From: Lineus longissimus
Taxonomy: Eukaryota; Nemertea; Pilidiophora; Heteronemertea; Lineidae
Direction: 5' to 3'
DNA length: 64,000 nt
Assembly (NCBI RefSeq): GCF_910592395.1
Contig: NC_088320.1
Coordinates: 3,908,001 to 3,972,000 of the forward strand
Under the pieces are notes generated by a model. The model saw only the letters and a program-made list of their open reading frames with translations. It had not been told where the DNA came from and did not search any database. Position numbers and translations under genes: made by a program. Every line of letters begins with the position of its first letter. Position 1 is the stretch's first letter. This document shows positions 13,901-29,900 of the stretch, piece after piece.

Positions 13901-14442
13901 AATATTTAAGAATAAGAAGTATCAATTTGTCACTCGCAGTAGCTGCTTTCCGACATCAAGCTATTGACCCTTTCGCAAGCGAAACCCCCGGCAATCCAGC
14001 ACTTCTTCCTTTCTCCACCAGGCCACCTGCTTCTGTGTGATTGAAAGAGAAGCTCGCATCTGAGGAGGAAGAACCATAAAGAACATCGAACCATTGTGAA
14101 TGGTTTACGACTGCTCCACGACTATGGCGGGACATCCTGGGCTTGTGTTTGCATCGCCTGCTGTGTCACGCTCACTTGCCAAATACCGGCACATTAATAG
14201 CACGCTAATGCATTGGTATATTCGACAAACATTTGATGACACAGACTCTAGTTTATGCCCTATGTGATGTTTATTACCGAAGTAATTTACAACTTGATAT
14301 CTCCAGACAGAAATCAAATAGAGGCAGAGTTCTGCCTTGGAAATAGAGAAGAGCACCGACGACGATGGTAGGCCCGCAATGCTGCTCAAGTGTCTATTTA
14401 CAAACTCTAGTCACTAATTGTAATTTTTATTCGTCTACTACA
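10901..14442. other. Region upstream of Antp, no recognised gene
   Basis: The longest frame is 159 codons on the minus strand (13147-13626), overlapped by + frames at 13229-13549 and 13580-13909. I recognise no domain in any of them. One perfect hairpin lies at 13454-13483. As the 3.5 kb directly before Antp, this stretch probably contains its promoter and 5' non-coding exon(s), but no TATA or initiator could be assigned with confidence. Confidence 0.5.
13454..13483 (+). other. Perfect 12-bp hairpin with 6-nt loop
   Basis: AGAATGGAAAAG (13454-13465) is followed by the loop TTAGCT and its exact reverse complement CTTTTCCATTCT (13472-13483). The flanks pair poorly, so the stem is short for a microRNA precursor. 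Its role is unknown. Confidence 0.6.
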
Positions 14443-14443
14443 G

Positions 14444-14585
14444 ATACTGGTGGATGACAATCGATATCTTGTCACAACGAGGAAATTCCTTTGATGTTTT
14501 GCCGCCATCGCTGACGCGCATGCGCAGAGGCCCAAACGACCATTTTGCCGCGGATGTCATCCAGGAGCACCAATTAACACAAATT
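14444..14585 (+). other. Probable 5' UTR of Antp exon 1
   Basis: A splice-acceptor-like sequence, pyrimidine-rich and ending TCTACTACAG, ends at 14443, so the coding exon could start at 14444 with a separate upstream non-coding exon. The frame is open through this stretch and has an ATG at 14454 that would add 44 residues. That ATG has T at -3, while the ATG at 14586 has A at -3 and begins the MSSYY sequence typical of Hox N-termini. I therefore call this segment untranslated. Confidence 0.4.
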
Positions 14586-15051
14586 ATGAGTTCGTATTAT
14601 TCGAGTTCTTATCTTGGCACGGCACAGAGTAACAATACGGACCAGTTTCATGTGAGTAGTCCTGTGGGGACGAACTACCCCGGCCAGGGTCACCGGGACT
14701 ATTCCCCGTACGACTCTGCCCCGTACGAGGGAAGCTGTGGACGATACTCGGCGTTGTACGACCGCGGGGATATCCGTACCGTAGCGGCGCAACCCGCTCA
14801 CCAATACTACAACCAAACACAAGACTCAGTGAACTCAGTTACGGCGGTGAACTGCCGAAATGAGTACTCTCAAAGCCCAACAAACCTCACGAATTCAAAC
14901 CAAAATGGGAACCATGTTCCGGACTATAACTGTGTTTCGCGGACGGCTAGTGAAAATTTCCGGGACACGTGTCAAAATGGTCAACATTCAGAAGGAAATC
15001 AATCTCTGCCTCAACAGATGCCGATATACCCCTGGATGAAGTCACAATTTG
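14586..15051 (+). CDS. Antp: Antennapedia-type Hox protein, coding exon 1
   Basis: This exon encodes residues 1-155 and the first base of codon 156 of a 243-residue homeodomain transcription factor, a nuclear DNA-binding protein of the central Hox class that patterns the trunk along the body axis. The start at 14586 gives MSSYYSSSYL, matching the conserved Hox N-terminus. The middle is rich in S, Y, N, Q and G and low in predicted structure, as usual for Hox activation regions. The hexapeptide YPWM (residues 148-151, 15027-15038) is the contact for the TALE cofactor Extradenticle/Pbx. The exon ends in G at 15051 before a consensus donor GTGAGT, giving a phase-1 junction. Reading on without splicing meets a stop at 15057-15059. 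Joined to exon 2 the linker reads KSQFGPD then the homeodomain, close to the Antp pattern. A start at 14454 is possible but less likely. Confidence 0.92.
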
Positions 15052-19389
<4,338 letters not shown>

Positions 19390-22300
19390 TCGGCCGTGAG
19401 GACTCATCAAGGTCAGTGTGGTGTGAGAAGGTTCGGCGTGGCGGGTCCTGCTCGAACTTATACCTTCGCTTACAGCTCATTTTGCCATAATTTGCCTTGA
19501 TCAAATGTACTTTGCCTCAGTGCATCGCCTGTACAAGTGACTGCCAGTGGTGGAAAATACTTCCAAACGTTCACCAGTATCAAATAATCACTGCAATGCC
19601 ACACCATTTGAAACAGCTACACCAGGTATGCCATGTTGGCAATGTTAGACGCCAGGCTAAACTTCCAGAGAGATGTATCCCATAGTCCCAACCTACAGTT
19701 ATATGTATACCCAAGCAAACATAAGTCAGAAGTCTTGCTTGTTTTAGTAACACATTCCCTCGGTTCCTTTTGTACTTAGTCTATTTGAAGTGTATGTGTG
19801 GTTTTGGCAAGTTATGGTGGAATGTTGGCGAAACGCGGGCTGATCTCATTCAAAAGCCTTCAAATGATTTGGCAAAAATATCATAGGCGTCGCCAGCAGA
19901 GGCCTAGGCGGCATGCTTCAAAATTCAAAACTCTGACTGCTCAGCAGATGTGCAGAATAACAGGCGACGCTTATTTGCTTATTAGCAGTCTTGTGGAATA
20001 CAGCGATTGCATCATCTGTATGCTTCTATGTCAAAAGTTGAAATATGGATCTGAATGTCTGTATTATAACAATTAACTCAGGAGTTTTCTTGTCCCACGA
20101 CAACGAGAGGTTAATCATACAGCGACCAGCCTGCACTTTGAAGTAGATTTTGCCTGTCCATGAAATGGACGCAATATGTGTTTTTGTAAAAGGTAATTTG
20201 AAAAGATTCTCATCAGAATAACAGTTTCAGAGGACAGGGGATTTTTTTCATGTTTTTCTATTAACTTGCATAATCAAAACAAAAAACACGAGTTGACTAA
20301 CGGCCAGTGTGTATGAGAAAATGTAGGGGATACATCAGTAATAAGAGAAGGGATTGCATAAGTCCTATCTCAAACTGTACCTCTTGGTGTTTTTTTGGGC
20401 GAACTCAGTGAGCCATAAGATGCTCTGAGGCTACGGTCAACGAAAAAAAAAATAAACGAAGGACTCAAAATTATTAAGATTATTCAAATTAAAGCTAACA
20501 TCACTAAAAGAAAAATCGACATTGAAAACAGGCAAGAATTCATTGAATGAACGGAATGCGTTCGACTGAAATTTGTTGTACACTATTTAGCTTCAGTTTT
20601 CATTACTTCTAAATGATTATTTTGGGTGGGTATCGTGGTCATGTTTACATTGATAATTCTAATTGGCAATAGACTAAGGAGTTGTGATACTACGCCATGT
20701 ATTTTGAGATTTAATAACTTTCAACCCTTTCATATTTCTCAAAGTTCAATTCAGGGTAAATACATAATACGAGTGGCTTTCGATTTATTCGCCATAGATC
20801 AGTCAGAAAAGGGCTGGAAAAGGGTAATATTATTGTGAAAGGGTAAAATTCTAATATTAGAAGTACTTGTGTCTCGTATTGTAACAGTATTGTTGATGTA
20901 ATGTATGTTTGATGACGTGTAGAGCGTAAAGTGGTAGATTCTGCGTGAACGGCTATATAGTTTAAAGGATTCACGCTTGGCGGCGGTGAACGCCATGGCC
21001 TGTCTTAAATTTCAAGCCCAGTCAGTATTTTCCACTCAGTTTTCTTTTGGTCAGGTGGTAAGATTTTTGTGAGATTCAAGTTATTTTTAGAATTTAAGGT
21101 CCAGTGGTCGAAATATTTGGTTCGGTGATGTGACAAGTTTTTTAATAGAAAAACCGTTACAGCTGCCTTGTGTTTAGTCTCTTTTTGTCTGGTGGTAAGT
21201 GAAAAAGAAAACAATTTCAGATCAAAATGAGCAGTGGAGAACACTGAAACCTCATCCTATGTCACTTAAGTCTCGATTTTGATATACTTAAGTCTAGGAG
21301 TTTGGCAGGGACAAGGTTTGTTACTCGGTCATGAGATAATATGTTGTCTGCCAATCCGGTTCAATTCAAATTAAATTTGTGGAAATTGGTGTAAATCATA
21401 TGACACAAAATGGTGAAATGTTTTGCAAGCAATTTTGTCAAAATTGGTTTCAAATGAACACTTTTAAATTGTATTAGATTTTATTTTGTAGATCAGTATA
21501 GTGACTGTGAATAAATATTACATGTTTTGTCTAAACTGCAAGTGTTTTTTTTGTCTGCAGATGAAGGAATCAAAAAACGTGGGGGTAGCAATTTTACTGT
21601 TTTGGAAAACAGACTACGCGCCACAGGGGACTTTTTCGCTTAAGTTATTAGCTCAACCCCTCTCCACTTAGTCACATGTTATAGCTCGTCGCGGAATAAC
21701 AGCCACCCCATCTACTCCGGAGATTCCATTTAGAGGAGACCCTGTGCTTTTTGATACCACTCCCTGGCTTAGCCATAGAAGGAGAAAGCAGCTGTGCGAG
21801 ATGATTTACTTCCACAGCGGCCTTGTAGAGGGAAAGTTTTTGACATGCAAAGCGAGATAATTGCGTGCTCTTCCTAAACGTGTGTACCGGTAACATAAAG
21901 TATCTATCAACAAGGGAAATGAGGCTTTTGAATGATAGTTTTTGTCAAAATATGGCGTGTTTATCATTACTCCCCCAAACTTCAAAAGAGACCGTTTTTC
22001 TTGTAGGTTATCATTATTTAATTTACGAGAAAATGCGTTCGGCCTTTTTCTACATTATAAGGCAAGGAGACACTGATTTCATGCTTTCCCTAAAAAAGGC
22101 GGGTGAGACCGTTGGGGGATAGATTTACAGTTAGGAATACTAAAAAGCAGGAGTGAGATTCAAAATGATATTATTGTGTGCATATTATATTGTTGGCCGA
22201 GTGTCGTGGGGCCATTTTAGTTTCAAGTTAGTGTTAGTTTTAACTCAAAGTTGTATTCTATTGGAAAATTAAGGATGATTTGAGCAAATACCTTTTGATG

Positions 22301-23976
22301 GTTACGCTTATCTTTAGTACTTAGAAGTGAATGTGCGCTGGCATCAAAGGGACACAGCAATTGCCAACTAGGTGATCTTATCATTGGGTAATGTTTCATT
22401 TGTTGTATACTACTATCTCACTGACATTTATCATTATTCGTGAAGACCAGGAAGTGGAAAGGGGCATCTGCGCCCGAGGACGTATTCATTTTTAATCCCG
22501 GTCTCCCTGTTCTTGATGACCAACCTGAGCATTACTGTTTCCTGGACAGCCATCATCCTCTTTTTGACGGAACATGTGGTCAAACCACCCACGAAATTGA
22601 TGAGGTTTTTCGTGTGCCAAGGATAAACGGATATATCATTGGTGAACCTATTAACCCCAGAATACCCGTATATTTTTATGTGGCGTCCTGTGTGCTCCCC
22701 GGGAGGAGAGGGGTTCTCCAATGAGTTCGGTTCAGAATGAAAGATTGTTGTTAAAAAGCTAATAAAGTCAGGTGCATTGCCATTCGCTCATTCGCAAGCG
22801 AATTTAATTGACACTCAAGTGTTTCGTTGCTCCTTTTTTCTGTAATGGATACCTAGTTAACCTTTTACACAGTGCAGCTTTTGGTGGCTACACTCTTTAG
22901 AAATGAATTAGGCTTTGGCGCTTCGGAAAATCCTTCGAAGATTAAAATAAACTCTTAGACATGTTAAGAGGTTTTTTCAGCAAAATGAAAAATTGTTAGA
23001 GGTTTTAAGAATCTGTTTTTGTTGTTGTTTTTTATCGAACGGAAAAACCTCGAAGGATGGAGGGTTTTCAAAAGCTTCACTATCATGACAACACCTTAGT
23101 AACTAAGAGTGCGTGATACACCAAATACTGCAGTTTAATCAATTATTGTTCTTTGCGGCATCGTCCCAATGATCCTCACTTGCAATGACGGTCATTAACA
23201 GGATTATGTTGACGAGAAATCCCTTTTGTCGTTGTGCTGTTTTCAATATAATTCGCTACTGACATGGCTAGCGCAAGATGAAAATATTCAAATTATTTCT
23301 AAATTATCACAATTTCCAACTCTCCCCGTGTCGTTACGATGATAACGTGTTCTTGTAAATGAATTATCTCAAATGTGAGACCTTGAAATGGACTATATGT
23401 CTCCTAGTTGAACATTTCATCACCTCAAAGGATTAGCATTTTCCCAAGCCGGAAAGGATGAGTCGACCTTGAGTCAGGCTTGTCAGGAAGGTGCTGGCCT
23501 CGTGCCAGTGGCCGAGGACCATGTTGAATCACAGAAATTATCGGAGTCATACTGGGTTTTCTTGTCACCAGAACTATTGTATGAACTATCTGGGAGCGAC
23601 GATGATGATGTCTACGAAATTTCATCTATAGGAATTTACCTTCTGCTCTCCCCTGGCCGACACCAGGAATCATTTAATCATTCATTTTTAGCATTCATTC
23701 ATTTTCAGCATTCTTTTAGAAAGCATAATTTTGCAAATCCGTCGTTTCATTTGCTGACACGAAACATTCGAAATCGATTTGGTTTACATCTGGTTGTACG
23801 TTTAAAGCAACACGTTTTTAAACTATCTCCAACCCTGGACGTGACGAAGAAAGGGGAAATTGCAGCTGTGTGGATCGCAACTACAGACGATCGAAAGGAT
23901 AAATGATGATACAGAAGAGGTCCTATCAACTCTGACATCTGATATTGGATCAGCCTACCAGCATGGTCAAAATGTG
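19390..23976. other. Antp 3' UTR and intergenic DNA up to the microRNA
   Basis: The Antp 3' UTR must start here. Its end cannot be fixed; an AATAAA is present near 20449. Short frames occur, including 22440-22724 (+) overlapped by 22434-22721 (minus), and 23469-23906 (+, 145 codons) that ends about 70 bp before the microRNA hairpin. None has a recognisable domain. The 23.4-24.1 kb part is most simply the non-coding primary transcript of the microRNA. Confidence 0.5.
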
Positions 23977-24065
23977 GCGAGTTTCTGTGTACCCTGTAGA
24001 ACCGAGCTAGTGTATTTAGTTAGAAACTCACAAGCCATTCTACAGTGTACAAAGAAACGTCTCGC
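23977..24065 (+). ncRNA. mir-10: microRNA precursor of the mir-10 family
   Basis: The 5' arm from 23990 reads TACCCTGTAGAACCGA and then GCTAGTGT, with the family seed ACCCTGT at positions 2-8; its first 16 bases match vertebrate miR-10b as I remember it. The 3' arm (about 24029-24050) reads CACAAGCCATTCTACAGTGT. Pairing is continuous over two helical turns: 23981-23986 with 24053-24058, 23988-23992 with 24047-24051, 23994-24001 with 24038-24045, and 24006-24012 with 24029-24035 with one mismatch, leaving a 16-nt loop. A lower stem GCGAG/CTCGC (23977-23981 with 24061-24065) can extend it past a 3-nt bulge. The mature RNA would repress target mRNAs in the cytoplasm; Hox mRNAs are known mir-10 targets. 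It lies 4.6 kb after Antp and 13.3 kb before Lox5, on the same strand. Which protostome paralogue it is (mir-10, mir-993 or another) is not settled. The 3' arm core TTCTACAG resembles the 3' arm of mir-993 as I recall it. Confidence 0.88.
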
Positions 24066-24085
24066 TTCTATCAACACCCTGACCA

Positions 24086-24142
24086 GAGGATGATGATGAA
24101 GAAGAGGAAGAAGAAGAAGGAGTAGACAAAGACGAAGACGAT
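24086..24142 (+). repeat. Purine-rich GAA/GAT simple repeat
   Basis: Directly after the microRNA hairpin is a near-pure purine tract of GATGATGAAGAAGAGG and AAGAAGAAGAAGG type, ending in GACGAAGACG. It is a low-complexity sequence, possibly within the primary microRNA transcript. Confidence 0.7.
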
Positions 24143-24811
24143 CATTTCGCCAAGATAAGCTGTTTTGCTGTTGGATACTCTTAGGATCTCACAATCTCTG
24201 CAATTACGTCCAGGTAGAAATGCTAGTATTCCAAAAAGTTAGGTTGGTTTATACTCTAGTATCATACCAAGGCAAGGTCTATAGGTCTCCTCCAAATACT
24301 GCCACATTATGTAGCAGGTCATATACTTTAAAACGATGCAAAATTGGTGTTAAAATTGGATTTACCTTGTTTCGTAGGTTTGACACTAAAATTAGAATTC
24401 AAGAAAGGAAACACCTCTTTGAAAGGTATCGTCGCAAGTAGATATCGATGGTTAAAACTGCGTTATATTTTTTAAGAGCAGAGGTCTGCATTGTGTACAT
24501 TTTTTGGTGAAACGATTATTAGATACTGAATCATTCCTAGGTGGTATTGGACATCAGTAGGCTTATTTTTTCATGTCGGTTGATTTAACACCACTTCACA
24601 ATATTTAGGGAGATATCAAGGGGAGATATCGCACATATTATTACAACATTCGTAAAATGATGTACATAGAAATATTCAATAGGCTTATTGCTAGGATCAT
24701 AAAACCATTTAATTTCTTCATAATTGTACTAAAAACGATAACCTACATGTTGTTTATTTCATGAACTAATTTTAGGTCCATGTTTGCAGAGTCATGCAGG
24801 CAGCGAACTGT

Positions 24812-24845
24812 CTGGGTTGAACCGTCTACCAACGGTTCAACCCAG
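24812..24845 (+). other. Perfect 14-bp inverted repeat with 6-nt loop
   Basis: CTGGGTTGAACCGT (24812-24825) is followed by CTACCA and the exact reverse complement ACGGTTCAACCCAG (24832-24845). It is about 750 bp downstream of the mir-10 family hairpin and on an RNA would form a strong stem. It contains GGTTCAACCC, which resembles a polymerase III B box, but no tRNA body is present. It may be a small transposon remnant, an RNA-structure signal or a binding-site palindrome. Confidence 0.6.
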
Positions 24846-25045
24846 TGCTCGTAAATCACGTTTATAAATAACATATTTGGTTGTCGGATCGATCGATATT
24901 TTCAATTGATAGTTTTGCAGCGTGGTTAGACTCCGTATGTGTGAGCGGAGCGAAACGCATTATTCAAATTAGTTTTATTCAGATGCGAATGTGGTTCATT
25001 GACCGACTATCAAAGACCCGTCTGTGACACAGCATGAAATATGAG

Positions 25046-25243
25046 GTAAAAAATCAACATAGGATTATTATATGATTCTATCTTATTCAGTTTTGTGTAT
25101 ACGTGGATGCACAATTTGTGACTTGTCAGCATTCGTGTAAGAATAGTTAAAATCTTACCAATCACTCACAAGAATCTTGTTATGACAGCAAAAGATCTTA
25201 ACTAAAAATCTTACTAGAATCTTATCGGGATTTTTGTGCTAGG
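25046..25243. mobile_element. MITE-like element, copy 1
   Basis: The left end is GTAAAAAATCAACATAGGATT and the right end is AATCTTATCGGGATTTTTGTG, an imperfect inverted repeat of the form AAAAATCCCGATAAGATT. Internal AAGATCTTA and TAAGATT motifs recur. No coding capacity, so a non-autonomous element. No clear target-site duplication could be read. Confidence 0.5.
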
Positions 25244-28007
25244 CCATAACTTACTGCCGAGCGAGTAACACTGAAACGACAAGGCTTTTCTTGAATTAAC
25301 ATTCAAAACGATGTCCTTGCATCTCCACAACTAACGAGGACATAGCCGCGAATCATCCCTGATATTTCCTGCTAGATAAGCTTCAAGTCTCCGATCTGCG
25401 TTATTTACCAACTTCCCTGCATCAATCCTGACAGAATCGACCCGCGTAACAAGAATAATCATCCATTCCCAAGCTTAATCGGAAGTCACAGAGTTTCTTT
25501 GATGTTGCCGCCGATTCGATATTTTCAATCAATCTGAGCAAATTAATGATTGGTTGCGATCGCGGAGTCGTATTCGTCTATTTCTGTAAATGTGTATTTT
25601 GGTCGTTAGATAAATGCTTCAACTTAAATGAATCAGAAATTATTTAGCACACTGATGTAAAGGCCTGCTTTCCCTTGGGGTTTTTTTTCAGTTGCGGTTT
25701 CCCCGGCAGCAAATTACGCTCGGCCAACGTGACGAGTATATTTGTTACATCTAATTTGCTTCCAGTAGGATTAGTGGGAGAAGAAAACAACGTCAAAAGA
25801 TGCCATTCGTTCCAGTGGGTAATCATAAATTTTTATAAACAATGGGCCCGAGCGTAGTTTTCTGGCACGGCGGCTGCAACGGAAGCCCGCTCAAGAGGGA
25901 TCAGGCGTTAGCAGTAAAGAACCAATGAACAGTTAGACACAGGAGGTGTACATTACAGGCGTTTGATCGACCATCCAATTTTTTTTTGACATCGCCATCC
26001 ACCCTAGAGAATTGAAGGCTGACGCGGGGCCTGTCGTCTTTTCATAAGATAGTTCCTGCAAAGCCTTTATGTGAATAGATCAATAAGGAATCAGAAAGTG
26101 CTAAGAGGCAGGGAGCTATTTTCGCCCGGTTAATGGCTGTTAAGAATGGTTATCAGATGTACTCTTAGATATCATCAAAAGGGCGGAGCGATTGACATGT
26201 TTGACGAAGGAGCAATGGGTGCAACTGATGAGGTGAGTGATGTGGAATGCCAGTAGATCAAAATGATGGGCAGGAGGATCAGATTTGTGGATTCTTTGCA
26301 TTTCGAGTCCTTGATCATAAGAGCGGTAATCTCCTGCTTTACTAAATACAATGACAATTCTGGGTGTATGCATTATCATTTAAATACCAAAATACGAAGA
26401 AGAGGCGAACAGAAGATGATGGCGAAGATGATCTGGAAGAGTCAAAACATTAGGTGGGTGTTGATTTATCTTGTGTCTTCATCATAGTGGGAGATATGTG
26501 CTCTTCGATTTGTAACTGTCGTCATAAATCCGCAAATCCAGGGCTGACTGGGATGTGACCAAGACGCCTAGGACAGCATTGAGAAATAAAGCAGGAAAAC
26601 TACAAAACGTAATGGTGTTTTAACACGAGCGAATATATCAATGGTACTATGTTCCGTTCATCAAACGACGCATGGTTACCATTATTAACTCACCACTGGC
26701 TGTTGTACTAATTATCAGGACTGACGATATTGATTTTACATCTTTTTTGTGGTCCTTGACAGAGACGGATAGAACGGGTGACTGGCGCCAAGGATAAGAT
26801 ACGATCCAAACGCGCCAACTAGGCGTGATGTTCGTATCAACAACTCATACCCGGCCGAGAAAACCTTACCTGAATAAAAAAAAGGCCATTCGTCTTAACA
26901 CGCCCTTGAAGACCGATTTGACAAGAGTCAAAGTCCTACTGTAATTGATGTCCTAATACTGAACAATAGGTTACTGGATTAAGACCTACACGACCAATGC
27001 TAATCCTGACCCGGGCCATAACCATGACAATAGAGCAATTTAAAACCAAAGACAACTGTCGCTTCCACACCAGGCTACAGTAATCAGTCTTTGTAAGAGA
27101 CTGCTCCGATTGTGACATTGACATTTGCATGTGATCAAGACGGTTGTGACAATGAGACTAGGAGACCATTTTGACTTTGCTCGGTCGAGGGTGCCGACGA
27201 ATGACTAAGAGAATGTGCATGTCGATGGCTGTAGAAGGGACCGCGGGACTACTGTTAGTTATCGTATCTTGAGGAGGGTTTGGAGGCAAAGTAACGATTT
27301 TGGGTCCCAGTATAAGTACATTTTGAATGGCAGGAATCGGTTTGGTAATGTTAGGTGTAGCAGTGAGTAGAAGAAAATGACAAGTCCAGTTCCTGTAGCC
27401 CGCACTGGAGTCCAAGTTGTGACGTTGTCTCTACGTACAGTCAACTGCAATGATTACCATACCATGTTACGATGGACAGAGTACGAGTATAATGTAAAAT
27501 GTAGGGTCGTATACAACAAGAACGCCCAGGTTTCTCCCAGTAAGCGCGAATTATGAAAACTTCAATATTTGTCCATTCCCAGCATCTGACTCTGTTCTAT
27601 ACCACTGCGCTTTGCTCCAAAACACTATTTGTCATCGTATCCGTTAGGGAAGTGTCCAATCTTGTCGAAATATCCGGTACGATATCAGGATTTTTTTTTA
27701 TGATTGGAAAATATGAATACGTATTGCAATTAGTTTCGTGGTCGGATATACCTGTCAAGGAAACGCAATGCAATTTGGAATTCAATTTATTTAGATACGT
27801 GAAGGCTGTAAACTGTGTCCATGGGACATACCATGCCGCTGCAAATGCATGCCATCACATTCTACTCTAACTAGTGCAAGTTTCCAAAAAGATACATACA
27901 TGCATGATGCATATTCATAGATTTGAAACCCACGATTTCCTTGTTATTCTTGTAATAATGAGTTTTATGATATTCTTAGCATATCCCCTACTTTCATACG
28001 CTTACAA

Positions 28008-28174
28008 CCCGGGTCAAAAATGAAGATAGGATTCTTAACAAGAATATTCTTAGTGAAGATTTTTATTCAGGGTCGTATAATTGCATAATCATTATACGAT
28101 TCATAACTCAAGATTCATGTAAGATTCTTACTTAAGTTCAGTACAGACAATCTTTTCTGGATTTTTGATCTGGG
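28008..28174. mobile_element. MITE-like element, copy 2
   Basis: The left end GGTCAAAAATGAAGATAGG and the right end TCTGGATTTTTGATCTGGG are imperfect inverted repeats, and the interior carries TAAGATTCTTA motifs shared with the copies at 25.0 and 29.7 kb. About 167 bp, non-coding. Confidence 0.5.
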
Positions 28175-28444
28175 AAAGGAAGAGTTAATGGATAGAAAAT
28201 ATTTCGATGGAAAAACCTGTAAACATGGCTCAGGCGTTGTCCTCACACAAATAACACCAATCGCCAAAGTCATGATAAGTCATCAGGCAAAGACGCATGG
28301 GAACCAAGATGCCCGTGATGATGAGGAACAGGATACGGCCAACCATTGCTACCACCTGGACGAAAACTGTAGAACTAAAATTTCAAGCTTCGGTCCTCCT
28401 TTTGCGGTGTTCAAATAAAGTTAGGCCACACTTTTTAAATAAGT

Positions 28445-28600
28445 TGGATTAAGAACTTCAGTGTGGGTTGGGCAGGAATTTAAAAAAAAAATCAATGAAT
28501 ATTATTCTTCAATCTCAAAACCTATGTGGGGTGGGAATAAAAAAAAACATTCCATCAGACTCACTAAAATCTATGTGGGGTGGGGGAAATAGAATATAAA
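28445..28600 (+). repeat. Short degenerate tandem repeat with GTGGGGTGGG core
   Basis: GTGTGGGTTGGGCAGG, CTATGTGGGGTGGGAA and CTATGTGGGGTGGGGG occur about 50-60 bp apart, separated by A-rich runs of 9-10 bases. Three diverged copies. The following DNA to about 28.8 kb is also A-rich. Confidence 0.5.
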
Positions 28601-29716
28601 CATGCTAATTTTCTATCAATTATAGTCTCATATCATAAAGGGGGACTCAAAAAAAATAAAAATTGGTTGAAATTGGTCATTTCTCTCTTTTTTAAGGTCG
28701 GGAAAGAAAAAAAAGTGTATCAAAAACGGTCGTCGGGACTTTTTTTCTCCAACTTTCCGGAAAATGACCCTAAGGGGATTGGTAATCCAACAACTAAAAA
28801 AATTTTTACCTTCAGTCGCATATGTCGAACGGTGTTCATATGATTCGGCAACTTCTGGAATTATCAACCACGAACAAACTGATATAACTTTATCGTGATG
28901 AAACATTATTAAGAAAAAATGCTAGAGGGTTCTAGGTTTTGTATATTATGTAAAATGATTTGTTACCATTAGGGTGTCACTTATTGAACGTGGATAGTTC
29001 TAAACATTTCAAAAGTAAAATATACACCATACGTATCGAATATGGTAATTTCCTAATGACTTTCATTGCATAAATCTTGCAACACGACAAATCTTACTTA
29101 GATTTCGAAATTCTCAGTAATTTCGTTTAGATAGCAAAGAGAAATATCCTATGAAATAATTCCTCACCAATAATACCATTAGTGATATCAAAATAGGATT
29201 TATTCGTACTAACCACTATAACGAGGACGCAATCAAGAGAATACTTGACAATCATTCAAGAGAGAGCTGTACGGATCTCGATAAGATCGGAGCCGGCAAT
29301 ACATGAAAAAATCTATCACAGTTACAGACAGCGACGACATGAGGAAGACAAAATACTTGCGATCATTTAATTCAAAAAGGCTTCAAAACCTCTGCGGGCC
29401 ATTTAATCAAAGAAATTACAGGTTCGCAAGCGTAAATCACCACAAACCAAAAGAGACCATTTAATTTGAGAAAGGAAGGCAATGTTTAAATAAGACATGC
29501 TAATTCACCCGGGAATCGAAGGAAATGCACAATTAAACGTCTATTTACTCTTAAGGTTACAACAAAAGATTCTAACTGAACTAGTGAATTTAGAATGGAC
29601 ATTAAATGTGTTCATATCTAAAAGAACAAAGGAAATAATTCATTTTTAAATTAAACCCGTATACTCTTGAGAAGACAACACAAGCTCTCAAGGCGGTAGC
29701 TGCGAATACTCCCAAT

Positions 29717-29900
29717 TCGAAAATCCCAATCAGTTTTTTTATATGATTATTGAGTTATTAGGTTTTAGTTTCGTATGTGCAAATCTTCACTAGATTCTTG
29801 TAAGATTCTTACATAAGATTTAAGAGCTTGACTAAGAGCTTAACTAAGGATCTTTTAAAGAATACAGATCCGAAATAAGAATCTTGAATAATGAACAAAA
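29717..29900. mobile_element. Possible partial MITE-like element
   Basis: The left side has CGAAAATCCCAATCAG and the interior has TAGATTCTTGTAAGATTCTT, as in the other copies, but a matching right inverted end is not clear. It may be a truncated or more diverged copy. Confidence 0.3.

Noticed and set aside
13147-13909. Overlapping frames of 159, 106, 109 and 105 codons on both strands
   Set aside because: No recognisable domain, heavy overlap between strands and frames, and no consistent splice structure; taken as chance open frames.
22434-22724. Frames of about 95 codons open on both strands over the same 285 bp
   Set aside because: Unrecognised on both strands; open opposite frames often shadow each other by chance.
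22916-23075. Inverted TCCTTCGA/TCGAAGGA pair with related flanks, a possible small element
   Set aside because: Only about 8-12 bases pair well and the flanking similarity needs gaps; no second copy was seen.
24834-24843. GGTTCAACCC as a tRNA or SINE B box
   Set aside because: No A box at the right distance and no cloverleaf; the sequence is explained by the perfect palindrome it belongs to.
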